This document shows positions 18,018-27,348 of a DNA stretch of 64,000 nucleotides, one piece after another. The notes under the pieces are model-generated. The model did no database searches. It worked only from the letters and a program-made list of their open reading frames with translations, and was not told the DNA's origin. The translations under genes were made by a program, and so were the position numbers. The stretch is from Methanosarcina barkeri MS (GTDB lineage: Archaea; Halobacteriota; Methanosarcinia; Methanosarcinales; Methanosarcinaceae), in NCBI RefSeq assembly GCF_000970025.1, contig NZ_CP009528.1, positions 3,955,168-4,019,167 of the forward strand, written 5' to 3'. The first letter of the stretch is position 1, and each line of letters begins with the position of its first letter.

Positions 18018-18872
18018 ATGCCAAAAAACATCTTCATTGAAGATATCATGGTAAGGGATGTAGCAAGTGCAACCCTTCCAGGTTCAAGGGATGAGGTTCT
18101 TAAAATTCTTAAGAACAAGCACATTTCAGGAGTTCCAGTACTTAAAGACTCCAAAGTTGTGGGAGTTGTAACAAGAACAAACCTTTTACAAAACCCTGAA
18201 GAAGAACAACTGGCTCTTCTTATGACACGTGATCCGATAACCATATCCTCCGGATCGGATCTGCAGACTGCAGCACGCTTACTTTTGGAGCACCACATAA
18301 GAAGGCTTCCGGTGGTCGATGACGGGAAACTTGTAGGGCTTATTACTGTGGCAGATATTATAGGCACAATTGCAGACATGAACATCGATATTCCGATAAA
18401 GGACTACGTGGAAAAGAAAGTCGTTGCGATCTACAGTGAAACCCCTCTGCCCGTTGCTGCCAGAATTATGGAACTCGCAGGTGTTAAGGCTGTCCCGGTA
18501 CTTGATTCAAACCTGGAGCTCATAGGAATAATCTCAGATCGTGATGTTATTGCTGCCAGCGTAATTGAAGACAGTGTAGAGATGTCAGATATGTCTGCAG
18601 GCCAGGACGATGACGCCTGGACCTGGGAATCGATGCGAGACACCATGAGTATTTACTACAGTGTCTCAAGGATTAAGGTTCCCAACCTGATAGGAAGCGA
18701 TATAATGATAAGGGAACCAATCACAGCTACATATATTACATCTGTCAGCGACTGTGCACGTAAAATGAAACGAAACAGGATTGATCAGGTTCCGATTATC
18801 AATTCAAACCGGAAACTTCAGGGACTTTTGAGAGACCACGACCTCCTGAAGCCTCTAATAGAAATAGAATAA
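18018..18872 (+). CDS. Protein with four CBS domains
   Basis: 284 residues made of four CBS repeats and nothing else: about 8-65 (IMVRDVASATLPG, GVPVLKDSKVVGVVTRTNLL), 70-125 (LMTRDPITISSG, RLPVVDDGKLVGLITVADI), 135-195 (VVAIYSETPLP, AVPVLDSNLELIGIISDRDVI) and 220-284 (IMIREPITATYI, QVPIINSNRKLQGLLRDHDLL). CBS pairs bind AMP, ATP or SAM and act as energy sensors; the partner is unknown. An acidic linker (SAGQDDDAWTWE) separates repeats three and four. AGGTG lies 8 bases before ATG. Confidence 0.92.
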   Translation: MPKNIFIEDIMVRDVASATLPGSRDEVLKILKNKHISGVPVLKDSKVVGVVTRTNLLQNPEEEQLALLMTRDPITISSGSDLQTAARLLLEHHIRRLPVVDDGKLVGLITVADIIGTIADMNIDIPIKDYVEKKVVAIYSETPLPVAARIMELAGVKAVPVLDSNLELIGIISDRDVIAASVIEDSVEMSDMSAGQDDDAWTWESMRDTMSIYYSVSRIKVPNLIGSDIMIREPITATYITSVSDCARKMKRNRIDQVPIINSNRKLQGLLRDHDLLKPLIEIE

Positions 18873-18937
18873 GTTAAGATTAAATCTCGCTTCTAAGAAC
18901 CGTTAAACGTTTTTAACGTGAAGCGAAGAAGAATTAA

Positions 18938-19076
18938 GGTTATTTAAGAAAAAATAATATTATTTAAGAAAAGTAATATTATTTAAGAAAAGCAATATTA
19001 TTTAAGAAAAGATAATATTATTTAAGAAAAGATAATATTATTTAAGAAAAGTAATATTATTTAAGAAAAATAAGGC
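18938..19076. repeat. 19-20-bp tandem repeat, about 7 copies
   Basis: Unit TTATTTAAGAAAAGTAATA with small variants (GATAATA, GCAATA). It lies between the CBS gene and the riboflavin reductase gene. Non-coding. Confidence 0.85.
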
Positions 19077-19164
19077 TATTAATGCCTATTCAAAATTTTT
19101 TCCAGTAAGGAGGCATTCTCCCTAGAGACTCCTCCGAAAACTGCTTTATTCAGGAGCTAGAAAA

Positions 19165-19851
19165 ATGGACAAACCTTTTGTTTTTATAAATTCTGCTATG
19201 TCAGCCGACGGCAAACTTTCAACAAAGGAACGGAAACAGGTCCGAATCTCCGGGAAACTTGATTTTGAACGGGTCGACGAACTCCGAGCCCAGGCAGACG
19301 CAGTTATGGTAGGTATAGGAACTGTCCTTTCGGACGATCCAAGCTTAACCGTAAAGTCTCCAGAGAGAAAGGCAGCCCGGAAAGCCGCAGGAAAAAACGA
19401 AAATCCAGTAAGGATCATTGTGGACAGTTCAGCAAGGACTCCGCTTGATGCTGATATTTTCAAAAAAGGAGACGGGCTCAGGATAATTGCCGTTTCAACT
19501 TCTGCACCTGCCGAAAAGATAGAAAAACTGGAAGAAAAAGCTCTCGTCATTAAAACAGGAACCTTTAAAGTTGACCTTACCGAGCTTGCAGCAAAATTAA
19601 AAGAAATGGGAATAAACACCCTCATGGTTGAGGGAGGAGCGACCCTAAACTGGGGTATGCTCTCTGCTGGCCTTGTTGATGAAGTCTATACTTTCGTTGG
19701 AAACCTTATAATAGGAGGAAAAACAGCCCCGACTTTTACGGATGGGGAAGGATTTTCAGAAGCCGAAATCCCTGAGTTAGAATTGCTTTCAACCGAAAAA
19801 ATAGAAAAGGGGATACTTCTCAGTTGGAAAGTAAAAGGCAAGGAAAAATAA
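19165..19851 (+). CDS. 2,5-diamino-6-(ribosylamino)pyrimidinone 5'-phosphate reductase
   Basis: 228 residues, RibD C-terminal (dihydrofolate-reductase-like) domain protein of the archaeal type. In archaeal riboflavin and F420-chromophore synthesis it reduces the ribose of the diaminopyrimidine with NADPH before deamination. Signatures: FVFINSAMSADGKLS, DAVMVGIGTVLSDDPSLTV, PVRIIVDSSARTP, TLMVEGGATLNWGML and VDEVYTFVGNLIIGG. The length matches the archaeal stand-alone reductase. AGGAG precedes the ATG by 7 bases. Other riboflavin genes are not in the window. Confidence 0.93.
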   Translation: MDKPFVFINSAMSADGKLSTKERKQVRISGKLDFERVDELRAQADAVMVGIGTVLSDDPSLTVKSPERKAARKAAGKNENPVRIIVDSSARTPLDADIFKKGDGLRIIAVSTSAPAEKIEKLEEKALVIKTGTFKVDLTELAAKLKEMGINTLMVEGGATLNWGMLSAGLVDEVYTFVGNLIIGGKTAPTFTDGEGFSEAEIPELELLSTEKIEKGILLSWKVKGKEK

Positions 19852-19895
19852 AATCAAATTGCCAATATATACCGTATTGTTAACTGGTACCGAGC

Positions 19896-20594
19896 TTAAG
19901 TACCGGGCTTAAGGTTACATTTTTCAAACTCGCCGTTATAATATACAAAGACCTCAAGTTCACACTTGCCTTTAAGAAAATCCCGTATTTTGCGGTCATA
20001 TACGCTTTGAACGTGTTTCAGGCCGTTTTTTTGGAAGTGAGCCTTCACAGCTTCAAAAAACCCGACTATCTGTCTCAGGTAAGCCTCTTCATAAGCCCTT
20101 GTCTCCTGTGCAATTGCTCCACATTCGGAATCCTCAAGTTCGGAATAATAGCTTCCATGCTCGTTTAAGCCGCTTATCTGGCGCCAGTCCACTTTGCCCG
20201 AGTCATCAGCTTCCCTGTGAAGCATGTATGGATAGACCCTGCAGATTGAAGGACGCCTGTCATAAATTTTGCAGCGCTTATTCTCAAGGAAGATACAGGA
20301 ACCATCAGGTTTTGTTTTCAAGGCGTAGCCTGAGACATAAAACCTACCCTTCTGGTCGCAAAACTCAGGATATGGAGCAGGAGTAACTGAATCCGGATTT
20401 ATCTGCCTTATAACAGCCAGGTCTGCATCGAGCAGGAAAACGTGATCGTTAAACTCTTTTGTGCAGCAGCGTGCACAGAGTTCACATCTGAACCCCAGCT
20501 CTTTAATAATGCCTACAAATTCAGGGTCAGGAAATTCCTCTACGCCTGCAAGTTCTTCCCTTGCCTCTGTAAGCCTTGTTTCAATGTTATTCAT
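19896..20594 (-). CDS. YkgJ-type cysteine cluster protein
   Basis: About 232 residues from the ATG at 20594, which follows AGGTGA; the frame to 20633 has no site. The CxxC..CC cluster is CELCARCCTKEF and the further cysteines are in GSCIFLENKRCKIYDRRPSICRVYPY, the YkgJ/Fli B zinc- or iron-sulfur-cluster signature (UPF0153). The function of the family is unknown. Cytosolic. Convergent with the riboflavin reductase gene. Confidence 0.88.
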   Translation of the reverse strand: MNNIETRLTEAREELAGVEEFPDPEFVGIIKELGFRCELCARCCTKEFNDHVFLLDADLAVIRQINPDSVTPAPYPEFCDQKGRFYVSGYALKTKPDGSCIFLENKRCKIYDRRPSICRVYPYMLHREADDSGKVDWRQISGLNEHGSYYSELEDSECGAIAQETRAYEEAYLRQIVGFFEAVKAHFQKNGLKHVQSVYDRKIRDFLKGKCELEVFVYYNGEFEKCNLKPGT

Positions 20595-20768
20595 TTTTAC
20601 GCTAATCACCTTTTTAAGAAAAGAATCCTGCAAATCTACCTTATTTTACTTCCATGTCCGTAACATTTAATTACTAGCATTTCTTTTTATCATAGACCCA
20701 AGGCTTGATGACATTTATAATTTCGCACTTTCAGGCTTCAAGGAATATTAGATATTCTTCAATCATCA

Positions 20769-21142
<374 letters not shown>

Positions 21143-21163
21143 TCTTAAGGGCTTTTAAATTTA

Positions 21164-21552
21164 CTTTTTTGAATTTACTTTTTGAATTTACTTTTTGAAT
21201 TTACTTTTTGAATTTACTTTTTGAATTTACTTTTTGAATTTACTTTTTGAATTTACTTTTTGAATTTACTTTTTGAATTTACTTTTTGAACCTTAATTTG
21301 ACAGATTCTACTAATCAATACAGTATTTTCTTACACAAAACACGTTGTATCGACACATTACATTTTGGTAAACTGAAAAATGTCAAAAAATCATAAGATG
21401 CGGGATAAAACTTTGAGTAGTATGAAGAAAGCAGAAGCATGAAACCCGTTCAGACATTATATAATATACGCTTCTGTCAAATTTGGGTTTTGAATTTACT
21501 TTTTGAATTTACTTTTTGAATTTACTTTTTGAATTTACTTTTTGAATTTACT
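21164..21552. repeat. 14-bp tandem array split by an insert
   Basis: Unit TTTTTGAATTTACT, about nine copies at 21164-21290 and about five at 21488-21552. The copies are nearly identical on both sides of the insert, so the array existed before the insertion. Confidence 0.88.
21291..21487. mobile_element. MITE-like insertion of about 197 bp
   Basis: Terminal inverted repeats: left CCTTAATTTGACAGA (21291-21305), right TCTGTCAAATTTGGG (21473-21487), 13 of 15 pairing and the inner 11 perfect (AATTTGACAGA). TTTTGAA occurs directly on both sides (21284-21290 and 21488-21494), consistent with a 7-bp target duplication, though the array itself makes that ambiguous. No ORF inside, so non-autonomous. 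Confidence 0.65.
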
Positions 21553-21676
21553 ATTTTGACTGAACCTTGTAGGATTTTGTAGATAGATCTTTAAAAATAT
21601 TTATTTTATAAGATAATATATTTTTAGAATAATACATTCCAGAGAACATTTTTCTACCCAGTTTTCTGCATTAAAC

Positions 21677-22045
21677 TCACAAATTCAGGGTCAGATATGC
21701 AATACTTACCCCTGCGAGGCAGAGTGCAACGTTAAGAAAGATATTCAGGAAAAAGGAGAAATTTTGCCCTTCTTCAAGCAATTTGAAAGTTTCATATGCG
21801 AAGGTAGAAAACGTGGTAAAGGAACCTAAAATTCCTATATTTACGAGATAGACCATAGATTGGGGCTCAGAAGAAAAAGTGAGAAAGGCAAGTACAATGG
21901 TCCCTAAGAGGTTCACGGTAAGTGTGCCTGCAGGGATGCTCTTAATCCTAGGGACCTGACTTGAAACCGTATATCTAAGGCATGCCCCAATAAAACCACC
22001 TGCACCTATTAAAAAGAGTTTTTCCATGCCTGGAAGGGAGAACAT
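21677..22045 (-). CDS. crcB: CrcB fluoride channel subunit
   Basis: 122 residues, four predicted membrane helices. Fluc/CrcB signature: [12 protein letters not shown] (residues 14-25) and [13 protein letters not shown] with the conserved phenylalanine and threonine residues that line the fluoride path. Exports fluoride from the cell. The start at 22045 has GGGAGG 9 bases upstream and follows the stop of the partner gene by 4 bases. A paired crcB suggests a heterodimeric channel. Confidence 0.95.
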   Translation of the reverse strand: MFSLPGMEKLFLIGAGGFIGACLRYTVSSQVPRIKSIPAGTLTVNLLGTIVLAFLTFSSEPQSMVYLVNIGILGSFTTFSTFAYETFKLLEEGQNFSFFLNIFLNVALCLAGVSIAYLTLNL

Positions 22046-22049
22046 CTCT

Positions 22050-22430
22050 TTATACCTCCCTACCTGAAAGGGCTTTTATTGTACTCCTGCCCATGAACAC
22101 GCCAACCAGGGCAAGAAACAGGTTAACACTGATATTTTCCAGAGCAGGGAAAAAGGGCATGGTAAAAGACTGGACTGCAAACGTCGAAAATGTTGTGAAT
22201 GCTCCCATAAATCCGGTCCCAAAAGCAAGCTTTCCTTTTGGACCTATAAATCCAATATACTCAGTGTCGTACATTATCAGGCCGAGCATAAAACTTCCTA
22301 GTACGTTTACCGAAAGGACACCAAAATGCGATTCCATGAGCTCACAGAGTGAAAATCGGCATATTGCTCCAAGGAACCCGCCAGCTCCTATGAGAAAAAT
22401 CTTATTCAGGTCTTTATGCGTGGAAGACAT
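22050..22430 (-). CDS. crcB: CrcB fluoride channel subunit
   Basis: 126 residues, four helices: [32 protein letters not shown] and [17 protein letters not shown]. Partner of the 21677-22045 product; the two arose by duplication and together should form the dual-topology Fluc channel, one chain in each orientation. No fluoride riboswitch was recognised in the 360 bases upstream. First gene of the pair. Confidence 0.95.
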   Translation of the reverse strand: MSSTHKDLNKIFLIGAGGFLGAICRFSLCELMESHFGVLSVNVLGSFMLGLIMYDTEYIGFIGPKGKLAFGTGFMGAFTTFSTFAVQSFTMPFFPALENISVNLFLALVGVFMGRSTIKALSGREV

Positions 22431-22789
22431 TATTTTACACTCAGGGAATCACTTAAAAATTTAGATTTCAGCTCATAACGTTTTAGCCCGGAACATATTA
22501 ACTTTTGAACATTGTAACTTCTAAATATTTTAGCTCTCAACGTTTTAGCTCTGGTTTTCTTCGTTTGATTAGCCCTTGAAGTATAAAACTTTATCTCAGA
22601 AAGGAGGGAAAATTCCTTCCGGGGCTTCAAGGGAAAAAGGAAGGATGATTCGTTCATTATATTTGAGCCTGCTTATATAAACTAGGCGAAATAAAATGTG
22701 AACTGCTTTTCCATTAATCCAATTTGAAGAGAATACAACAAACAGGGTAAAGAAGGGAAAAAGGGTGTTTTTGAGAGAACACAGAAATA
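22431..22789. other. Intergenic region upstream of the crcB pair
   Basis: No convincing gene. There is an imperfect repeat of AACGTTTTAGC and AACGTTTTAGCTC near 22478 and 22537, and a long K/S-rich minus-strand frame (22430-22657) that I do not accept as coding. Confidence 0.5.
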
Positions 22790-23983
22790 TCATTCTATTA
22801 AGAAGACATCCACCTCTTCTCCTTCATCATACCCTTCAATGTTTTCTGGCACCAGCAAATACCCGTCAGCCTTTGCAACGGAACTCAGTGCCCCGGCTCC
22901 AGCTCCGGTAAGAGGGCGCACCTTATCTCCTTCAAATACAACACGGATGAAACTAACGTAACCTATTTTTGAACTGACTTTTGCAGCCAGCCGCCTTTTA
23001 AGAATAGTCTCGGGGATCTCCGGAATTGCTGCCAGTTTCCTGATTCCAGGACGGACAAAGAAATTGAGAGCAACAAGCCCGGCAACCGGATAACCGGGCA
23101 GGCAAACGATAGGAACATTATTTATAACCCCAAGGGCTGCAGGTTTACCAGGACTTACTCCTATGCCGTGCACGAGCAGTTCTCCAAGAGCTGACACAAC
23201 CTCAGGCCCATGATCTCTTATTCCTACTGATGTTCCGCCAGAAAGAAGAATCATATCGGCATCCATGTTTGCTTCTATGGCCATTTTTAGCCTGTCCGGG
23301 TTATCAGGCACTATATCGAGATATCGGGGGATTCCACCCCATTTCTTCACATAAAGGGCCGACATCAGCCCATTAGTCTCAAGCACCATGCCCGGAGGAG
23401 GTACAGCCATGCCCTTTTTACGACTTACGAGCTCGTCCCCTGTCGGAATAACCGCAACAACAGGCTTTTTGAAAACCTTTACCCTGTCAAGTCCAAGCGA
23501 TGCAAGCACAGCAGCATCACATGGACGAAGAAGATGCCCTTCCTCAAAAACAACATCTTTTTCTTTTATGTCCTCTCCAATCTGCCCCACATTCCGATTC
23601 GGGTAGACCTGAGCCCTGACCTCAACAAGGTTTCCTGCGGCGATGGTATCTTCAACCATTACGACAGCATCAGCTCCTTCAGGCACTGCAGTCCCAGTAT
23701 GGACCCAGGTTAAACTTCCTTCCTCTACCTGATCAGAAAGCTGCAGCATTACCGGATTTGTAGGGGAAGCTCCCATAGTGTCGGAAGCCCTTACCGCGTA
23801 TCCGTCCATAGCTGCACGTCGGTAGTGTGGCACATTTCTTTCAGAGATCACGGCTTCTGCCAGTACCCTGTCTGTGCAGGTTTCGAGTGAGATTTCTTCT
23901 GTTTTCTTTGTAGTAGAAATACGCTCAAGAAAAAGTCTCAAAGCTTCATCAATCGAGGTTCGTTCTTTGAATATCTTGCCCAT
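22790..23983 (-). CDS. moeA: Molybdopterin molybdenumtransferase MoeA
   Basis: 397 residues, normal for MoeA. Inserts molybdate or tungstate into adenylylated molybdopterin, needed for formylmethanofuran dehydrogenase. Signatures: VPHYRRAAMDGYAVRA, VHTGTAVPEGADAVVMVED, VVAVIPTGDELV, ILLSGGTSVGIRDHGPEV and CLPGYPVAGLVALNFFV. The last 70 residues are the domain IV beta barrel. Lies 20 bases downstream of the MoaD/ThiS carrier gene on the same strand, forming a cofactor operon. Confidence 0.96.
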   Translation of the reverse strand: MGKIFKERTSIDEALRLFLERISTTKKTEEISLETCTDRVLAEAVISERNVPHYRRAAMDGYAVRASDTMGASPTNPVMLQLSDQVEEGSLTWVHTGTAVPEGADAVVMVEDTIAAGNLVEVRAQVYPNRNVGQIGEDIKEKDVVFEEGHLLRPCDAAVLASLGLDRVKVFKKPVVAVIPTGDELVSRKKGMAVPPPGMVLETNGLMSALYVKKWGGIPRYLDIVPDNPDRLKMAIEANMDADMILLSGGTSVGIRDHGPEVVSALGELLVHGIGVSPGKPAALGVINNVPIVCLPGYPVAGLVALNFFVRPGIRKLAAIPEIPETILKRRLAAKVSSKIGYVSFIRVVFEGDKVRPLTGAGAGALSSVAKADGYLLVPENIEGYDEGEEVDVFLIE

Positions 23984-24003
23984 GATCGTCCTTCCTGAAA
24001 AAA

Positions 24004-24297
24004 TCAGCCCCCCGATACCGGAGGCAGGACTGCAAGCTCATCGGCATCCGAAAGAAGAGTATCAAGCCCATCGAGATGCCGGGCATTGTTTCCATTTATA
24101 AGGACATTAATTGAACCACACATAACTGGAGCTTCGCTTGCTCCTTTGGGTTCCTCAAAAATAAGGTTTTTCAACTCGGGATATTTTTCAGTAAGGGATA
24201 AAAGGACATCAATAACCTTTTCTCCCGATAGCTGCAGTTCCGATGTACCTACTTTTTCACGCAAATTTGCAAATAACTTGACTTTAACTTCAGCCAT
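24004..24297 (-). CDS. MoaD/ThiS family sulfur carrier protein
   Basis: 97 residues, beta-grasp ubiquitin-like fold: VKLFANLREKVGTSEL at the start, LPPVSGG at the end. The C-terminal diglycine is what the E1-like enzyme adenylates and thiolates. With moeA directly downstream, the role is most likely as small subunit of molybdopterin synthase (MoaD), although archaeal SAMPs share the fold. ATG at 24297. Confidence 0.9.
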   Translation of the reverse strand: MAEVKVKLFANLREKVGTSELQLSGEKVIDVLLSLTEKYPELKNLIFEEPKGASEAPVMCGSINVLINGNNARHLDGLDTLLSDADELAVLPPVSGG

Positions 24298-24321
24298 GAG
24301 AGAGACTATTTCATCCTATCC

Positions 24322-24332
24322 CTTAAATATAT
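24322..24332 (+). promoter_or_regulatory. TATA-like box of the divergent promoter
   Basis: CTTAAATATAT lies 45-55 bases before the plus-strand ATG at 24377, in the short space shared with the divergent moaD-like gene. Confidence 0.45.
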
Positions 24333-24376
24333 CTATGCTCGTAAAGAAGCAGCTATGCTGGAGGATTGGGAAAATT

Positions 24377-26026
24377 ATGCAGCAAGGTCAGGATTACAAC
24401 ACTGAGAACTCGCCAGAAATTTCTGAAAAAAAATACAGAATACTCGGATTTCTGATCATCCTTTTTGCTCTATTGATAAGATTGTTTGACCTGGGAGATC
24501 GAGTGTTCCATCACGATGAAAGCGTACATGCCAGTTTTACCCTTAAACTTCTTGAAACCGAACAATACAGATATGATCCGGCCTATCACGGCCCTTTTCT
24601 ATTTCATTCTACTGCTGTTGTCTTTCACTCTCTGGGAATAAACGACACAACAGCACGCTTGATCCCTGTCTTCTTCGGAGTAGCGGCAACTCTTCTGCTA
24701 TTTTTACTTAAGAAGGAACTTGGAGAAAGAGGTGTACTCTGGTCGGCTTTCTTGCTCTCTTTTTCTCCAAGTATGGTGTACTTTTCAAGGTTCTTCAGAA
24801 ATGACCCAATCATTGTTTTCTGTACTCTTGCCACTGTTATAGGGGGAATTCGCTACCTTGAAAACCTTCACAGCCCAAAGAGATACCCTTATCTTATCCT
24901 TGCCGCTACCTCTCTTGCAATCGCCGTATCTTCAAAAGAGAATGCCTATCTTATTATTTTCATGTTCGGAGCCTATGCAGGGATTTATTCTTTGTACAGG
25001 TTTTATTCCTACTGGAAAAAAGAAAAGCTAAGCCTTAAAAGAACTCTTGTTCTTAAAATTTCATCTATTTTCCCATTCGTACCAGAAGTTCTGATTTCAG
25101 GTACTCTCTTTATTTTTATCGTAATGTTATTCTACACAAGCCTTTTCAGAACCCCGGAAACCCTCTTTTCAATTGTGGAAAGGGCTTTTTCCCACTGGAT
25201 GGAGATGCACAGAATTGAACGCATAGGAGGTCCTTTTTATTTTTATATTCCTATCCTCCTTGTATACGAAAGCCCGATTCTGATTTTTGGGACTGCAGGT
25301 ATTGTTCATTTCCTTAAAAAGAAAGGAGAAAATACTTCCTTTTTCATGTTTCTTTCCTACTGGGCAGTTACGAGTTTGCTGCTCTATTCCTATCTTCAGG
25401 AAAAAGTCCCCTGGCTTGTTGTGCACATTGTCCTGCCTGTTGGGATTTTAGCAGGGGCTTATCTGGGAGACTTTTTCTCCGGGACACCTAGCCGAAGACA
25501 GAAGAATTTACTTGAAACAGAAAACATGAATTCCGGAACAGAAAACATGAATTTCGAAACAGACAAAAAACCCGCTTTCGGGACAAAACGTTCCAGAGCT
25601 CATACCTTTGTTGTGGGGATTCTGGCACTTACGTTAATAATATCCCTGATTCAGTGCATATCTGTAAATTTTTACCGGAGTATGGAACCTGATGAGCTGA
25701 TGACGTATTCACAGGCATCTTCAGATATCCAGCAAGTTATGAAGAAAATCGAAGTCTTCAATCAGGGGCCAGAAACTCTAAGGATATCTGTAGTGGACCC
25801 TGATAATCTTTACTGGCCGCTGCCGTGGTACTTAAGGGATTATGAAAAAACAGCATATTATACAAAACCTCCAGCTAAGGCAAAATACGATGCAATAATC
25901 GTGCCTGCAGAGTATCAAATGTATAAAGAAATCCAAGAAGAAGGATACGCCTCATATAATTTTACCCTGCGCCCGGGAAAGGAGTTTACCCTTTATTATA
26001 ATAAAGAACTTGAAAATAGTATATGA
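24377..26026 (+). CDS. TIGR03663-type membrane glycosyltransferase (Agl23-like)
   Basis: 549 residues with about ten or more membrane helices, a GT39/ArnT-like fold. The start at 24377 is chosen since GGAGG lies 13 bases upstream; the open frame extends back into the antisense of the MoaD gene and is not coding there. The first periplasmic loop has the family acidic motif (VFHHDESVHASFT, residues 43-55) and GPFLFHSTAVVFHSLG. TIGR03663 proteins accompany the N-glycosylation and flippase machinery in archaea and Chloroflexi. A hydrophilic insert with the repeat TENMN lies near residues 375-395. Partners of the same pathway lie at 36957 and 39330. Confidence 0.85.
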   Translation: MQQGQDYNTENSPEISEKKYRILGFLIILFALLIRLFDLGDRVFHHDESVHASFTLKLLETEQYRYDPAYHGPFLFHSTAVVFHSLGINDTTARLIPVFFGVAATLLLFLLKKELGERGVLWSAFLLSFSPSMVYFSRFFRNDPIIVFCTLATVIGGIRYLENLHSPKRYPYLILAATSLAIAVSSKENAYLIIFMFGAYAGIYSLYRFYSYWKKEKLSLKRTLVLKISSIFPFVPEVLISGTLFIFIVMLFYTSLFRTPETLFSIVERAFSHWMEMHRIERIGGPFYFYIPILLVYESPILIFGTAGIVHFLKKKGENTSFFMFLSYWAVTSLLLYSYLQEKVPWLVVHIVLPVGILAGAYLGDFFSGTPSRRQKNLLETENMNSGTENMNFETDKKPAFGTKRSRAHTFVVGILALTLIISLIQCISVNFYRSMEPDELMTYSQASSDIQQVMKKIEVFNQGPETLRISVVDPDNLYWPLPWYLRDYEKTAYYTKPPAKAKYDAIIVPAEYQMYKEIQEEGYASYNFTLRPGKEFTLYYNKELENSI

Positions 26027-26484
26027 GATCCTAAAAATGATTCTTCGCTGTTTTGTATGTGTTAAAAATAATTACGCAGTTGCACCGTCGCTCGGTCAAA
26101 ATGAAAAACATCGAGTATGAATATGATTTTCAACAACAAACGTTCCTAAACGCACATGATATTCTTCGAATAACAGGCACAAAGAAATGAAAGTACTCTA
26201 CTTTACCCTTTTTTAACTATTGATCTCGTCATTACCCTGGGTAGTAATTTTGTCCTAACTATGATTTTTCAAACCATTGCTAAACTGATCAGTGAATTGC
26301 CATACAAGGCTTAAATTTGATAAGAAGCAGAAAATCAAAAGGAGTGTTGAGATCCAGTTTAGTCCCATACTTTCATGCTAAATATTAGACGTGTCACTCT
26401 TACATATAGGAAGTGGGTATAAGTTACCCACTCGAAAAAGCGAAGAACCAAAAAAATAATTATCTGTACCAATAATTAAATTAA
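26027..26484. other. Intergenic region upstream of the HNH gene
   Basis: No gene. Contains a TATA-like box followed by a perfect 8-bp inverted repeat (26399-26432). Confidence 0.6.
26399..26432 (+). promoter_or_regulatory. TATA box with overlapping palindrome before the HNH gene
   Basis: TTACATATA at 26398-26406, then AGTGGGTA-TAAGT-TACCCACT at 26412-26432. The core GGTA-N5-TACC is close to, but one base shorter than, the GGTA-N6-TACC operator of the nitrogen regulator NrpR in Methanosarcina. The position over the expected start fits a repressor site. Confidence 0.45.
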
Positions 26485-26517
26485 TTGCTGAGATTAAAAT
26501 CCAAAGTATGTAACTCG

Positions 26518-27300
26518 ATGGTATGTATGGGTATTCATAGAGATAATCTGGATATTTCTGCGGAAATATGGTTTGAACTATTAACGGACAGCAGTGTTTT
26601 CAAAGATAATGATATAGCTCTTATGAAAGCTCTCTATAACTGCAAGGGTTGCCGTGAAACAGCTTCAAAACTTGCCTTAATTCTTGGAGTTTCAAGGTAC
26701 TCTGTTTTGAATCTTCAAATAGGTCGGTTAGGAAAAAGAATAATAAATAAATTACCAACTGTAAAATTTCCGACAAACAAGGATGGAAATATTCGCTACT
26801 GGCTCATTCCTTTTTGGTCTGAGGATGCTGAAAAGAAAGGTCAATATTATTGGGAACTACGTCCAGAGCTAAAAAGAGCTATCGAAAAATTCTTGAACGA
26901 AGACAAAATTAATATTCCTCGTTTAATAGTTCCTACAAACAGTGAACCTGAAATACAAATTGCCCAAGAAATAGCCGATAAAGATATTAGTAACTTGTAT
27001 GAAGGAGTAAAAAAACAAATTACAGTAAATGCTTATGAAAGAAATCCAAAAGCAAGGCAGCTATGTCTCCAGAAATATGGTTTTAAATGCTGTGTATGTG
27101 GATTTGATTTTGAAGAAGTTTATGGTGAAATAGGAATTGGATATATTGAAGTTCATCACCTGACACCTTTAAATGAGATAAATAAAGAATACAAAGTAGA
27201 TCCCGATAACGATTTGAGACCTGTATGTCCTAATTGTCACTCTATGTTACATAAAGCAAATATTTCAATTGAACAATTGAGAGATACATTAAGAAAGTAG
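26518..27300 (+). CDS. HNH endonuclease domain protein
   Basis: About 260 residues. The C-terminal 70 residues are an HNH nuclease of the McrA/zinc-containing type: FKCCVCGFDFEEV, IEVHHLTPLNEI and DLRPVCPNCHSMLHK, with four zinc cysteines and the HH pair. The N-terminal part has a possible helix-turn-helix (ETASKLALILGVSRYSVLNLQ). Such architectures cut modified or foreign DNA. Start uncertain: TTG at 26485, ATG at 26518 or 26527; none has a strong ribosome site. AT-richer than its neighbours, stands alone, so it may have been acquired horizontally. Confidence 0.82.
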   Translation: MVCMGIHRDNLDISAEIWFELLTDSSVFKDNDIALMKALYNCKGCRETASKLALILGVSRYSVLNLQIGRLGKRIINKLPTVKFPTNKDGNIRYWLIPFWSEDAEKKGQYYWELRPELKRAIEKFLNEDKINIPRLIVPTNSEPEIQIAQEIADKDISNLYEGVKKQITVNAYERNPKARQLCLQKYGFKCCVCGFDFEEVYGEIGIGYIEVHHLTPLNEINKEYKVDPDNDLRPVCPNCHSMLHKANISIEQLRDTLRK

Positions 27301-27348
27301 TCGAATTTTTAACTAATATACAATCCCATCTTCAGAGCTTTCATTTCC

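Larger units (their letters stand above)
21143..21676. other. Repeat-filled intergenic region with an inserted element
   Basis: No gene. The 14-bp array (21164-21290) resumes at 21488-21552 after a 197-bp insert. Both parts are annotated separately. Confidence 0.7.

Noticed and set aside
22430-22657. Minus-strand frame of 75 residues before crcB
   Set aside because: Lysine/serine-rich, contains a near-repeat of ACGTTTTAGC, no family, weak ribosome site; more likely leader sequence.
22431-22789. Fluoride riboswitch before the crcB pair
   Set aside because: The conserved GGNGATGG and the 3' CTGATG core were not found in the 360 bases upstream.
24086-24376. 97-residue N-terminal extension of the TIGR03663-like gene
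   Set aside because: Antisense to the MoaD-like gene, no membrane or family match, and a ribosome site exists before the ATG at 24377.
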